Shown one piece after another: positions 1 to 10,015 of a stretch of DNA of 64,000 bases (positions are counted from its first letter, which is position 1; every line of letters starts with the position of its first letter). Origin of the DNA: Brachybacterium massiliense (GTDB lineage Bacteria > Actinomycetota > Actinomycetes > Actinomycetales > Dermabacteraceae). The notes under the pieces are model-generated. The model was given only the letters and a program-made list of their open reading frames with translations, ran no database searches and was not told where the DNA came from. The position numbers and the translations under genes were made by a program. The stretch covers positions 186,001-250,000 of the forward strand of contig NZ_FXXB01000007.1 of the NCBI RefSeq assembly GCF_900184245.1, given 5' to 3'.

Positions 1-1125
1 CCCGACCAGGTGGTCCCGGAGCCCGCGGCGGAGGTGCTCGCGATCCTCTCCTCCGCCTATGTGGTGCTCGATGCCAGCGGGGACGTGCTGCGCGCCTCTC
101 CCCTGGCCTACTCCTACGGCATCGTGCGCGCGTCCGAGGGGGACTACCCGCGCCTGGCCAGCAACGAGCTGATGGCGCTGGTCGCCGATGTGGGCCGCAA
201 CGGCGGTTTCCGCGACGAGCGGCTGAGCCTGCGCCGCGGCGCGCAGGGGGATGCCGATGCCGTGATCGACGTGCGCATCGGCGCTCTCGGCGATCGCGGG
301 ACGCTCCTGCTGGCCGATGACCTGACCCGCGCGGTGCGCGTGGAGGAGACCCGGCGGGACTTCGTGGCGAACGTGTCCCATGAGCTGAAGACCCCCGTCG
401 GCGCGATCACCCTGCTGGCCGAGACCATGGAGGACGCCGCCGAGGACCCGGATGCGGTGCGCCGCTTCGCCGAGCGCATGCAGACGGAGTCCCGCCGCCT
501 CTCGCACCTGGTCAAGGAGATCATCGAGCTCTCCCGCGTGCAGGGAGGCTCCGCGCTGCCGGACGCCGAGCCCGTCGAGATCGACGAGGTCGTCGAGGAG
601 GCGGTGGGGCTCAACCGGAACTTCGCCCTGGGCTCGTCGATCGATGTCAGCGTGGGCGGCGCCGCCGGGCTGCGGGTGTTCGGCTCTGCCTCGATGCTGA
701 CCACCGCGCTGTCGAACCTGATCTCGAACGCGATCACCTACTCGGACTCGAAGACCCGGGTGGGGATCTCGGTGCGCCGCGACGACGGCATGGTCGAGAT
801 CTCCGTCAAGGATCAGGGCATCGGCATCTCGCGGGAGAACCTCGAGCGGGTCTTCGAGCGCTTCTTCCGCGTGGATCGTGCCCGATCGCGCTCCACCGGC
901 GGCTCCGGGCTGGGCCTGGCGATCGTCAAGCACATCGCCAGCGACCACGGCGGCGAGGTCACCGCCTGGTCCATGCCCGGCCAGGGCTCGACGTTCACGC
1001 TCCGCCTGCCGGAGATGGGGAGCACCGAGACGATCACCGTCGGTGCCCGCTCGGCCGAGGAGGCCGGCGCCCCTCTTCACGCTCCCACCACCATCGCGAC
1101 CGAGAACGGGTCGGGGAAGGACTGA
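1..1125 (+). CDS. senX3: Sensor histidine kinase, SenX3/PhoR type (5' end outside window)
   Basis: The reading frame is open from the first base, so the N-terminus (normally two membrane segments) lies upstream. What is present is a PAS-like segment followed by the HisKA dimerisation domain, with the phospho-acceptor His at nt 379-381 in the motif FVANVSHELKTP. The HATPase domain follows, with an N box (NLISNAITYS) and G boxes (DQGIGI, GSGLGLAIVKH). It would autophosphorylate and pass phosphate to the response regulator that starts 1 base after its stop. In actinobacteria this pair usually senses phosphate limitation; that role is inferred from family and gene order, since no pst or phoU gene is in the window. 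Confidence 0.85.
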   Translation, partial: PDQVVPEPAAEVLAILSSAYVVLDASGDVLRASPLAYSYGIVRASEGDYPRLASNELMALVADVGRNGGFRDERLSLRRGAQGDADAVIDVRIGALGDRGTLLLADDLTRAVRVEETRRDFVANVSHELKTPVGAITLLAETMEDAAEDPDAVRRFAERMQTESRRLSHLVKEIIELSRVQGGSALPDAEPVEIDEVVEEAVGLNRNFALGSSIDVSVGGAAGLRVFGSASMLTTALSNLISNAITYSDSKTRVGISVRRDDGMVEISVKDQGIGISRENLERVFERFFRVDRARSRSTGGSGLGLAIVKHIASDHGGEVTAWSMPGQGSTFTLRLPEMGSTETITVGARSAEEAGAPLHAPTTIATENGSGKD

Positions 1126-1126
1126 C

Positions 1127-1819
1127 ATGACACGCATCCTGATCGTGGAGGACGAGGAGTCCTTCTCGGACCCCCTCTCCTACTCCCTGCGAAAGGAGGG
1201 CTACGAGGTCGCCGTCGCCGACAACGGGACCGAGGGCCTGCGGATCTTCACCGCCCACGGCGCCGATCTGGTGCTGCTGGACCTCATGCTGCCCGGGATG
1301 AGCGGCACCGAGGTGTGCCGCGAGATCCGCCGCACCTCGACGGTGCCGGTGATCATGCTGACCGCGAAGGACGACGAGTTCGACAAGGTGCTCGGGCTCG
1401 AGCTGGGCGCGGACGACTACGTCACCAAGCCCTACTCCTCCCGGGAGCTGCTCGCGCGCATCAAGGCGGTGCTGCGCCGACGCGGCCAGGACTCGGCCGA
1501 TGCCGAGGAGGACACCACCCTCACCGCCGGCAGCATCATGATGGACGTCGAGCGGCATGTGGTGGAGGTCCACGGGCAGGAGGTCGCGCTCCCGCTGAAG
1601 GAGTTCGAGCTGCTCGAGATGCTGCTGCGCAACGTGGACCGGGTGCTCACCCGCGGCCAGCTCATCGACCGGGTGTGGGGCGCGAACTACGTGGGCGACA
1701 CCAAGACCCTCGACGTGCACGTCAAGCGCCTGCGCGCGAAGATCGAGGACGACCCCCGCAACCCCGTGCACCTGGTGACCGTGCGCGGCCTGGGGTACAA
1801 GTTCGAATCCGGGAGCTGA
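1127..1819 (+). CDS. regX3: Response regulator, RegX3/PhoB family
   Basis: 230 residues, a typical OmpR/PhoB length. The receiver domain (1-120) has the acidic pocket E8/D9, the phosphorylated Asp52 in LLDLMLPG, and the conserved Lys101 in YVTKPYS. The C-terminal winged helix (about 135-230) ends in the family signature VRGLGYKFE. The ATG lies 1 base after the kinase stop, so the two are cotranscribed and probably translationally coupled. It would bind direct repeats as a phosphorylated dimer. A strong hairpin follows 21 bases after the stop, so the transcript ends here. Assignment to RegX3 rather than another PhoB-like regulator rests on the partner kinase and actinobacterial context. Confidence 0.88.
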   Translation: MTRILIVEDEESFSDPLSYSLRKEGYEVAVADNGTEGLRIFTAHGADLVLLDLMLPGMSGTEVCREIRRTSTVPVIMLTAKDDEFDKVLGLELGADDYVTKPYSSRELLARIKAVLRRRGQDSADAEEDTTLTAGSIMMDVERHVVEVHGQEVALPLKEFELLEMLLRNVDRVLTRGQLIDRVWGANYVGDTKTLDVHVKRLRAKIEDDPRNPVHLVTVRGLGYKFESGS

Positions 1820-1840
1820 CCCTCCTGCAGCTCCCACGCG

Positions 1841-1872
1841 AAGCGCCCCGCAGCCGAGGCTGCGGGGCGCTT
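1841..1872. terminator. Bidirectional rho-independent-like terminator
   Basis: A perfect 13-bp inverted repeat (AAGCGCCCCGCAG and its complement) with a 6-base loop sits between the convergent regX3 gene and the minus-strand lipoprotein gene. It begins with AA and ends with TT, so it can act in both directions, although there is no long T run, as is usual in actinobacteria. Confidence 0.85.
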
Positions 1873-1900
1873 GTGCGAGAGCGGATGCGTGCGGCGGGGC

Positions 1901-2398
1901 TCAGCCCTCGGCCGGCTGGTCCAGCTCGTAGTGCGCGAGGCTGGTCTCGAGCGTCGGCATCGAGATCGTGGTGCTCTGCCCGCCCGCGGTGACCTCGAGG
2001 TCGAGGATCGAGCCGGGGACCACGTTGACCGCGCCCACCTGGACGAGCTGCTGGCCCTCGCCCGGGCCGAGCTGGACGGTGCTCTGCGCGGGGACCTGGA
2101 CCTGGGTGGAGAGGATCGAGGAGCCCTCGGCGGTGCCCTCGAGCTCGACGGTGATCTCCTCGTTCGAATAGTTCACGACCGAGGCGGTGAAGACGGGGGT
2201 GCCGTCCTCCCCGAAGACCAGCACGGCGTTGCGCACACCGGCGTAGAGGGCGCCCTCCTGCTGGATGTTCGCGTTGGTGCCGTCACCCGCCTGGTAGAAG
2301 TCGTGGGTCTGCACCGGGCTGAAGTACGTGCAGCCGGAGGCCGCGAGCGCAAGGCCCAGGGCGGCGGCGGAGAGCACGAGACGGCGGGGACGGCGCAC
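1901..2398 (-). CDS. Predicted lipoprotein of unknown function
   Basis: 165 residues from a GTG at 2398 that is preceded by a good ribosome binding site (AGGAG, 8 bases upstream). The N-terminus is RRPRR, then a hydrophobic stretch, then the lipobox LAASGC, so the protein should be lipidated on that Cys and anchored outside the membrane. The mature part looks like a beta-sandwich: it has alternating beta-prone segments and phrases such as [19 protein letters not shown], which resemble the copper-chaperone and late-embryogenesis-like extracellular folds. No catalytic motif is visible. A longer frame upstream lacks a sensible start. It converges on regX3 and shares its terminator. Function not recognised. 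Confidence 0.7.
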   Translation of the reverse strand: MRRPRRLVLSAAALGLALAASGCTYFSPVQTHDFYQAGDGTNANIQQEGALYAGVRNAVLVFGEDGTPVFTASVVNYSNEEITVELEGTAEGSSILSTQVQVPAQSTVQLGPGEGQQLVQVGAVNVVPGSILDLEVTAGGQSTTISMPTLETSLAHYELDQPAEG

Positions 2399-2624
2399 TG
2401 AGGACTCCTCTACGGTGCCGCGGAGCGGCGGGACGATCTGGGGACAGCCCTGACAGGTTACCCCACCGAGGCCCCCTCGACGGCACCGACGAGGCACGGC
2501 GTGACCAGGTCGTTGCGCAGCGCCTGGGCGGCGGGCCGGCGCGCGCACGGCGGGCGCGCCGGGGAGCCCTTCGAAGGGGGCGGTCCAGCGGCTCATACCG
2601 CAGGTCATCCGGCAGGTGGCCGGG

Positions 2625-2654
2625 CAGTTTATCACGGTGCGCCGATGCTAGACT
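2625..2654 (+). promoter_or_regulatory. Candidate carD promoter
   Basis: A CAGTTT hexamer (2625-2630) and a TAGACT -10 hexamer (2649-2654) are 18 bases apart, 26 bases before the carD start. The -10 fits the actinobacterial TAnnnT pattern; the -35 is weak. The remaining 200 bases back to the lipoprotein gene show no other feature I can support. Confidence 0.4.
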
Positions 2655-2679
2655 GTCGCCCGGAAAGGGGACCCACCAC

Positions 2680-3162
2680 ATGAATTTTGCCGTCGGCGAG
2701 ACCGTCGTCTACCCGCACCACGGTGCCGCGCTCATCGAAGAGGTCAAGACCCGCACCATCAAGGGCGAGGATCGCACCTACCTCAAGCTCAAGGTCGCCC
2801 AGGGTGATCTGACCATCGAGGTCCCCGCAGAGAACGTCGACCTCGTCGGCGTGCGCGACGTGGTCGACAAGGAGGGCCTCGAGGAGGTCTTCGAGGTGCT
2901 GCGCCAGCCGTACACGGAGGAGCCCACCAACTGGTCCCGCCGGTACAAGGCGAACGTGGAGAAGCTCGCCTCGGGCGACGTGAAGAAGGTGGCCGAGGTG
3001 GTGCGCGACCTGTGGCGCCGCGATCAGGACCGCGGGCTGTCCGCCGGGGAGAAGCGCATGCTCGCCAAGGCGCGCCAGATCCTGGTCTCCGAGCTCGCAC
3101 TCGCGGAGAAGACCGACGAGGCCGACGCCGAGTCGATCCTCGACGAGGTCCTCGCCTCCTGA
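2680..3162 (+). CDS. carD: CarD-family RNA polymerase-binding regulator
   Basis: 160 residues, matching mycobacterial CarD in length. The N-terminal Tudor-like RNA polymerase interaction domain begins [15 protein letters not shown]. The C-terminal helical DNA-binding domain includes [17 protein letters not shown] and the conserved Trp of the DLWRRDQ segment, which in studied homologues contacts the upstream edge of the transcription bubble. CarD stabilises open complexes at rRNA and many other promoters. The start is fixed by GGAAAGGGG just upstream. It heads a run that continues 14 bases later with an IspD-like gene, the usual carD-ispD-ispF order of actinobacteria. Confidence 0.95.
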   Translation: MNFAVGETVVYPHHGAALIEEVKTRTIKGEDRTYLKLKVAQGDLTIEVPAENVDLVGVRDVVDKEGLEEVFEVLRQPYTEEPTNWSRRYKANVEKLASGDVKKVAEVVRDLWRRDQDRGLSAGEKRMLAKARQILVSELALAEKTDEADAESILDEVLAS

Positions 3163-3176
3163 GCCCTGCCCCGCCC

Positions 3177-3917
3177 GTGTCACCCGTTCCTCCCCGCACC
3201 GCCGTGCGGCCCGTGGTCCTCGCCCTGGCGCCCACCGCGCCCGGCATCTCCCGGGACACCGCGACGCCCTGCCTCGAGCTGCTGGGCGGCTCCCGGCTGA
3301 TCGACCGGTTGCTCGGCACGCTCGGCGACCTCGACCTGCCCGCACCGCTGGTGGTCACCCATCGTGAGGCCACGCCGCAGCTGCGCGGCGTGCTCGATCG
3401 CTCCCTGAGCGTGCTCTGCGTGGACGGCGGGCGCCGCGAGGCGCTCCGCACGGCTCTCGCGCACACTCGCGAGGAGCTGCTGCTGGTGCACGATGCCGAG
3501 CGCGCCCTCACCCCCTCCTCGGTGATCACCGAGACGCTCTCGGCCCTCGACGACGAGACGGATGCTGTGGTCCCGGTGATCGCGCTGACCGACTCGGTCA
3601 AGGAGGTCCGGCCGGAGGGGCTGCGCAACATCGACCGCTCCACCCTCGCCGGGATGCAGAGCCCCCGTCTGCTGCGCCGCGCGGTGCTCGAGCACGCCGT
3701 GGCACAGGGCTCCTCGGAGGCCGCGGGCGCCGCAGCCGGTCCGGAGCGCTTCGACGAGGTGCTCGCAGCGCTCGAGCAGGGCGGCCGGGTGCGCACCGTT
3801 CCCGGCTCCCACGCCGGCTTCGCGGTGCTGGATCGGCTCAGCCTGTGGCAGGCGCAGATCTCCCTGGGTTTCGCCCGCGACACCTCGCACCGGCACGGCA
3901 TCTCCCGCCGCGCCTGA
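3177..3917 (+). CDS. Degenerate IspD-like cytidylyltransferase homologue
   Basis: 246 residues from a GTG 14 bases after carD. The fold outline of IspD is recognisable: an LLGGSRLIDRLL segment, LLVHDAERALTP where IspD has HDAARP, VVPVIALTDSVKEV, and a LAGMQSPRLLRRAVL segment where IspD has TPQxF. However, the nucleotide-binding loop AGGxGxRxG...K is replaced by LAPTAPGISRDTA, and the C-terminal KIT motif is missing. It sits exactly where ispD sits in relatives, yet a fully canonical ispD lies 0.3 kb away on the other strand. Most likely it is an ancestral ispD that lost catalysis, or a derived protein with a new role. The reading frame is intact and codon use is normal, which argues against simple decay. 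Confidence 0.65.
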   Translation: MSPVPPRTAVRPVVLALAPTAPGISRDTATPCLELLGGSRLIDRLLGTLGDLDLPAPLVVTHREATPQLRGVLDRSLSVLCVDGGRREALRTALAHTREELLLVHDAERALTPSSVITETLSALDDETDAVVPVIALTDSVKEVRPEGLRNIDRSTLAGMQSPRLLRRAVLEHAVAQGSSEAAGAAAGPERFDEVLAALEQGGRVRTVPGSHAGFAVLDRLSLWQAQISLGFARDTSHRHGISRRA

Positions 3918-3929
3918 GCCGTGCGGCCC

Positions 3930-4241
3930 TCAGCGGTCGCGGCGGCTGCGCCAGACGGTGCGGAACTCCGCCGCCATCCGGCCCGGCTTGGACAGCGTGC
4001 GCACCGGCAGGCTGGTCGCGAGCTGCCCGGGGTCCCGTCGCAGCCTGCGCATGAGCCTGCGCGGCTTGCTCGAGATGCGCTGGCGGAGATCGGGGAGGTA
4101 GTCCTCGGAGACGTCCAGCCGGGTCACGGCGCCGCATCCGGTGCACTGGATCTGGCTCACGAAGCGGCCCGCGTAGACGACCACGTGCTCCGCGTCCTGA
4201 TCGCAGGCGGTGCAGCGCAGGTAGCTCTCCTCGATGCTCAT
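3930..4241 (-). CDS. Small zinc-ribbon-like protein, unknown function
   Basis: 103 residues. Two CxxC pairs, CTAC near residue 10 and CTGC near residue 33, are spaced as in a rubredoxin-like zinc ribbon. A strongly basic C-terminal half follows (PRRLMRRLRRDP and so on), which could bind nucleic acid or membrane. It lies 10 bases downstream of ispD on the same strand, so the two are probably cotranscribed. A GAGG box precedes the ATG. I do not recognise a named family. Confidence 0.65.
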   Translation of the reverse strand: MSIEESYLRCTACDQDAEHVVVYAGRFVSQIQCTGCGAVTRLDVSEDYLPDLRQRISSKPRRLMRRLRRDPGQLATSLPVRTLSKPGRMAAEFRTVWRSRRDR

Positions 4242-4251
4242 CGTGACCTCC

Positions 4252-5013
4252 TCAGCCTGTCCTCAAACCTAGCGCGCTGACCACGTCCTGGGCCAGCAGC
4301 AGGTCCTGGGCGTAGGTGATCTTGAAGTTGGTCTCCTCGCCGCGCACCCAGGTGACGGGGATGTCCGTGTACTCCTCGGCGCAGGAGGCGGTGTCCGTCC
4401 CCACGAACCCGTCGCGGGCGGCCGCCTCGTAGGCGTCGAGGATGGTCGCGGCATGGAACCCCTGCGGGGTCTGCACCCTCACCAGGGCATCGCGCCGCAG
4501 CTCGGGATCCGCGGCGAGGGTGCGTCCCGCACCGGCCGGGGCGATGTCCGAGGCGGGGATGCCGGGCACCGCTCCGCCGCTCTCCCGGGCGGCGTGCAGC
4601 ACCGCCGAGGCCAGGCCGTGGGAGATCAGAGGGCGGGCCGCGTCATGGATCAGCACGGTGTCCACGGCGCCGCTGTCGATGCGGTCGGCGAGATGGCGCA
4701 GCGCCATCAGCTCGGACTCCTGGCGGGTCTCGCCGCCGGTGATGATCTCGAGCGGGCTGTCCGTCTCCCGGGTGTCCACGAAGCGGGCATGCTCGAGGTC
4801 CTCGGGCCGCACCACGAAGACGAGGTAGCCGATCCCCTCGACGGAGGCGAGGGTGTTCAGTCCCCAGGCGGCGATGCTGCGTCCCGCCAGGGACAGGAAG
4901 GCCTTGTTGATGCCTGCGCCCACCCGCGTGCCGGACCCGCCGGCGAGCACGACGCCGGCGGCACGGCCGCGCAGGCGGGGGCTGCGGGAACGGGAGCGGC
5001 GGGGCTGGGTCAC
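4252..5013 (-). CDS. ispD: 2-C-methyl-D-erythritol 4-phosphate cytidylyltransferase
   Basis: 253 residues from a GTG at 5013. It joins CTP and methylerythritol 4-phosphate in the MEP route to isoprenoids. The nucleotide loop VLAGGSGTRVGAGINKAF is intact including the Lys, and HDAARPLIS, VQTPQGFHAA and the C-terminal ETNFKITYAQDL motif are all present. A TACGAT -10 hexamer ends 6 bases before the GTG and no ribosome site fits, so the mRNA is probably leaderless; a longer N-terminal frame exists but is Arg-rich and unlike the family. The related TarI (ribitol-phosphate) enzymes share these motifs; the adjacent ispF favours IspD. It is divergent from the PTS IIB-ispF operon. Confidence 0.85.
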   Translation of the reverse strand: MTQPRRSRSRSPRLRGRAAGVVLAGGSGTRVGAGINKAFLSLAGRSIAAWGLNTLASVEGIGYLVFVVRPEDLEHARFVDTRETDSPLEIITGGETRQESELMALRHLADRIDSGAVDTVLIHDAARPLISHGLASAVLHAARESGGAVPGIPASDIAPAGAGRTLAADPELRRDALVRVQTPQGFHAATILDAYEAAARDGFVGTDTASCAEEYTDIPVTWVRGEETNFKITYAQDLLLAQDVVSALGLRTG

Positions 5014-5019
5014 CTTGGC

Positions 5020-5025
5020 ATCGTA
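5020..5025 (-). promoter_or_regulatory. -10 element of leaderless ispD transcript
   Basis: TACGAT on the minus strand lies 6 bases before the GTG of ispD, which puts the transcription start at or next to the start codon. Confidence 0.5.
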
Positions 5026-5153
5026 GACGGCCGTGGACCTCACGTGGATCGCCCAGCGAGGACGTGACAGAATCGATCCTCGCCGGTGCGCGGTGCGAGC
5101 TTCCCGCACGTCACCGGGAAGAGGCCTCTCACCCATCCAGCCCAGGAGTTCGA

Positions 5154-5462
5154 ATGCTCACCATCGCCATCGTGTGCGGCGCAGGGATCGCCACCTCCGC
5201 ACTGATCGCGGACCAGGTGCGTGACCACCTCGCCTCCCGCGGCCGCGAGGCGCAGGTCGTCCAGGCCACCGTCATGGATCTGCTCTCTCCCGACTTCCAG
5301 GCCGATCTTGTGGTCAGCACCGTGGACCTGCCCGATGCGCTCGGCATCCCGAGGGTCTCGGGGATGCCGCTGCTGCTGGGCACGAGCCCCCAGGTCACCT
5401 TCGACGACATCGACCGTCTGCTCGAGCGGATCGCCCCCGGGGACGGGGGCGCGCAGCGATGA
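5154..5462 (+). CDS. Stand-alone PTS IIB-like protein (galactitol/GatB type)
   Basis: 102 residues. The N-terminus reads [23 protein letters not shown], the phosphocysteine loop of PTS IIB domains (CGxGxATS), with Cys8 as the phosphate carrier. The rest fits the small Rossmann-like IIB fold, ending [14 protein letters not shown] normal sugar PTS needs IIA and IIC partners and none is in the window. Instead its stop overlaps the ispF start (ATGA), so it is translationally coupled to an isoprenoid gene. GGAG lies 6 bases before the ATG. It may be an orphan phosphotransfer regulator or a IIB serving a distant IIC; the sequence does not decide. Confidence 0.8.
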   Translation: MLTIAIVCGAGIATSALIADQVRDHLASRGREAQVVQATVMDLLSPDFQADLVVSTVDLPDALGIPRVSGMPLLLGTSPQVTFDDIDRLLERIAPGDGGAQR

Positions 5463-5983
5463 CCGCTCCCACCGGGCCCGTCGCCGCGCCGATGCCCCGG
5501 GTGGGGCTCGGGGTGGATGTGCACGCCTTCGCCCCCGAGGGCTCGGACCGCGCGCTGTGGGTGGCGGGGCTGCGCTGGGAGGGCGAGCGCGGGCTCGACG
5601 GGCACTCCGATGCCGATGTCGCGTGCCATGCCGCCTGCGACGCGCTCTTCTCCGCCGCCGGGATCGGTGATCTCGGCACCCACTTCGGGGTGGGTCGCCC
5701 CGAATGGGAGGGCGCCTCGGGCGCGAGGCTCCTGGGCGAGGCGGCCCGACGGGTCCGCGAGGCCGGCTTCGAGATCGGCAATATCGCCGTCCAAGTGATC
5801 GGCAACCGTCCCCGGCTGTCCTCGCGCCGTGGGGAGGCCTGCGCGGTGATGAGCGAGGCCGCCGGAGCACCCGTGAGCGTCTCGGGCAGCACCTCGGACG
5901 GACTGGGACTGACCGGCCGCGGCGAGGGGATCGCCGCGATGGCGACCGCGCTGGTGACGGCTGTGGGAGGAGGAGCATCGTGA
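5459..5983 (+). CDS. ispF: 2-C-methyl-D-erythritol 2,4-cyclodiphosphate synthase
   Basis: 174 residues. Metal ligands Asp and His are in the GVDVHAF motif and the third ligand His is in DGHSDADV. The C-terminal [17 protein letters not shown] matches the family signature. It forms the cyclic diphosphate in the MEP pathway, working as a trimer. It overlaps the preceding PTS IIB gene by ATGA and the following ilvA by GTGA, so the three form one operon. No IspDF fusion is present; the partner ispD is divergent and starts about 140 bases upstream of the operon. Confidence 0.95.
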   Translation: MTAPTGPVAAPMPRVGLGVDVHAFAPEGSDRALWVAGLRWEGERGLDGHSDADVACHAACDALFSAAGIGDLGTHFGVGRPEWEGASGARLLGEAARRVREAGFEIGNIAVQVIGNRPRLSSRRGEACAVMSEAAGAPVSVSGSTSDGLGLTGRGEGIAAMATALVTAVGGGAS

Positions 5984-7299
5984 CGAGCACGCACCGCGAG
6001 AACCTGCCCGTGCACGCCCCGGAGGTCGAGGCGGCCGCGGAGCGCCTGGCCCCGGTGCTGCGGCGCACCCCGCTCGAGCACAGCGAGCGGCTGAGCGAGC
6101 TGGCCGGGGTGCCGGTCTGGCTCAAGCGCGAGGACCTGCAGTCCGTGCGCTCCTACAAGCTGCGCGGCGCCTATCTGTTCCTCGACTCCCTCGACGAGCG
6201 GGCGCGCGCCGCGGGAGTGGTCGCGGCGAGCGCCGGCAACCATGCCCAGGGCGTCGCCCAGGCGTGCCGGGCCCTGGGCATCCAGGGCCGGATCTATGTG
6301 CCCGGCACCACGCCGCGCCAGAAGCGTGAGCGGATCACCGCGATCGGCGGGGATCTCGTCGAGCTGGTGCTCGTGGGAGACACCTTCGACGATGCGGCCG
6401 AGGCCGCGGCCGACGACGCCGACCGCACCGGCGCCACCCAGGTGCCGCCCTTCGACCATCCGGTGATCATGGCCGCCCAGGGCACGGTCGCGCTCGAGGC
6501 CGCCGAGCAGCTGCGCACCGAGCATGGTCGCGAGCTCGGCACCATGGTGCTGCCCGTGGGCGGCGGCGGCCTGCTCGGCGGCTGCGGCGCCTGGCTGCGG
6601 GAGCGCAGCCCCGCCACGCGGATCGTCGGCGTCGAGCCGGCCGGCGCCGTCTCCATGGCGGCCGCCGTGCGGGCCGGCCGTCCCGTGACCCTGCACGAGA
6701 TGGACCGCTTCGTGGACGGGGCCGCCGTGCGCCGGGTGGGCGCCGGACCGCTGCGCATGGTCCAGGCGATCACGCCGGAGCTGATCGCGGTGGACGAGGG
6801 CGCGGTGTGCACGCAGATGCTCGAGCTCTACCAGGTCGAGGGCATCATCGCCGAGCCCGCCGGGGCGCTCGCGGCGACAGCGGTGGCCACCGGCGCGATC
6901 GAGCACCTCGGCCGGGCGGGGCACGGGGCCGCGGATCCGCAGGAGGAGACCGGTGACGTGGTGGTGGTCGTCTCCGGCGGCAACAACGACGTCTCCCGGT
7001 ACAACGAGATCGTCGAGCGCTCCCTCGTCCACGAGGGGCTCAAGCACTACTTCCTGGTGACCTTCCCGCAGGAGCCGGGGGCGCTGCGCCGCTTCCTGGA
7101 CCGTGTGCTGGGCCCGGACGACGACATCGTGCTGTTCGACTACATCAAGCGCAACAACCGCGAGGAGGGGCCCGCCCTGGTGGGCCTCGAGATCGGCAGC
7201 CGAGAGGATCTCGAGCCGCTGATGGCGCGGATGGCGGCCTCGAACATGGAGATCGAGCGGGTGGATCCCGAGAACCCGATCTACCGCTATCTCACCTGA
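5980..7299 (+). CDS. ilvA: Threonine ammonia-lyase (threonine dehydratase)
   Basis: 439 residues from a GTG overlapping the ispF stop. It converts L-threonine to 2-oxobutanoate, the first step to isoleucine. The PLP lysine is Lys60 in [11 protein letters not shown], and the phosphate-binding loop is VGGGGLLGG near residue 187. The C-terminal 90 residues ([21 protein letters not shown]) form a single ACT-like domain, as in the short-form, Bacillus-type enzymes, so feedback control by isoleucine is expected. The gene is the last of the IIB-ispF-ilvA operon and is followed by a strong terminator. Confidence 0.92.
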   Translation: MTSTHRENLPVHAPEVEAAAERLAPVLRRTPLEHSERLSELAGVPVWLKREDLQSVRSYKLRGAYLFLDSLDERARAAGVVAASAGNHAQGVAQACRALGIQGRIYVPGTTPRQKRERITAIGGDLVELVLVGDTFDDAAEAAADDADRTGATQVPPFDHPVIMAAQGTVALEAAEQLRTEHGRELGTMVLPVGGGGLLGGCGAWLRERSPATRIVGVEPAGAVSMAAAVRAGRPVTLHEMDRFVDGAAVRRVGAGPLRMVQAITPELIAVDEGAVCTQMLELYQVEGIIAEPAGALAATAVATGAIEHLGRAGHGAADPQEETGDVVVVVSGGNNDVSRYNEIVERSLVHEGLKHYFLVTFPQEPGALRRFLDRVLGPDDDIVLFDYIKRNNREEGPALVGLEIGSREDLEPLMARMAASNMEIERVDPENPIYRYLT

Positions 7300-7310
7300 G
7301 CCCCGCCGGC

Positions 7311-7357
7311 ACGACGCGGCCCGGCCCGATCATCGTGATCGGACCGGGCCGCGTCGT
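7311..7357. terminator. Bidirectional terminator between ilvA and galE
   Basis: Outer arms ACGACGCGGCCCGG and the exact complement (7344-7357) enclose an inner GATCA-TCG-TGATC hairpin. It serves the convergent ilvA and galE genes. Confidence 0.85.
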
Positions 7358-7378
7358 CGTCGGGGTCGAGCGCGGAGC

Positions 7379-8377
<999 letters not shown>

Positions 8378-8413
8378 GGGGCGATCCTACCTGGCACGAT
8401 GCGCACGCCGACA

Positions 8414-8442
8414 CCCCGGGCGACGCTCTGCGGCACCCGGGG
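8414..8442 (-). terminator. Probable terminator of guaB1
   Basis: A 7-bp GC stem (CCCCGGG/CCCGGGG) with a 15-base loop, just downstream of guaB1 and before galE. Confidence 0.45.
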
Positions 8443-8459
8443 CAGAGGCGGCGGGGAGC

Positions 8460-9965
<1,506 letters not shown>

Positions 9966-9979
9966 TCACAGCTGACTGC

Positions 9980-10008
9980 ATGACCATCCGGCTCGGTGCT
10001 CCTAGGAT
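9980..10008 (+). promoter_or_regulatory. Promoter of leaderless LCP gene
   Basis: ATGACC (9980-9985) and TAGGAT (10003-10008) are 17 bases apart. The ATG at 10016 is 7 bases after the -10, so the mRNA should begin at or within a base or two of the start codon. Confidence 0.6.
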
Positions 10009-10015
10009 GTAGCGC

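Noticed and set aside
144-737. Long antisense frames opposite most host genes
   Set aside because: In DNA of this GC content the other frames stay open by chance; they lack ribosome sites and have Arg/Pro/Ala-rich, non-protein-like composition.
4252-5013. TarI (ribitol-phosphate cytidylyltransferase) instead of IspD
   Set aside because: Motifs fit both, but adjacency to ispF and the absence of teichoic-acid genes favour IspD.
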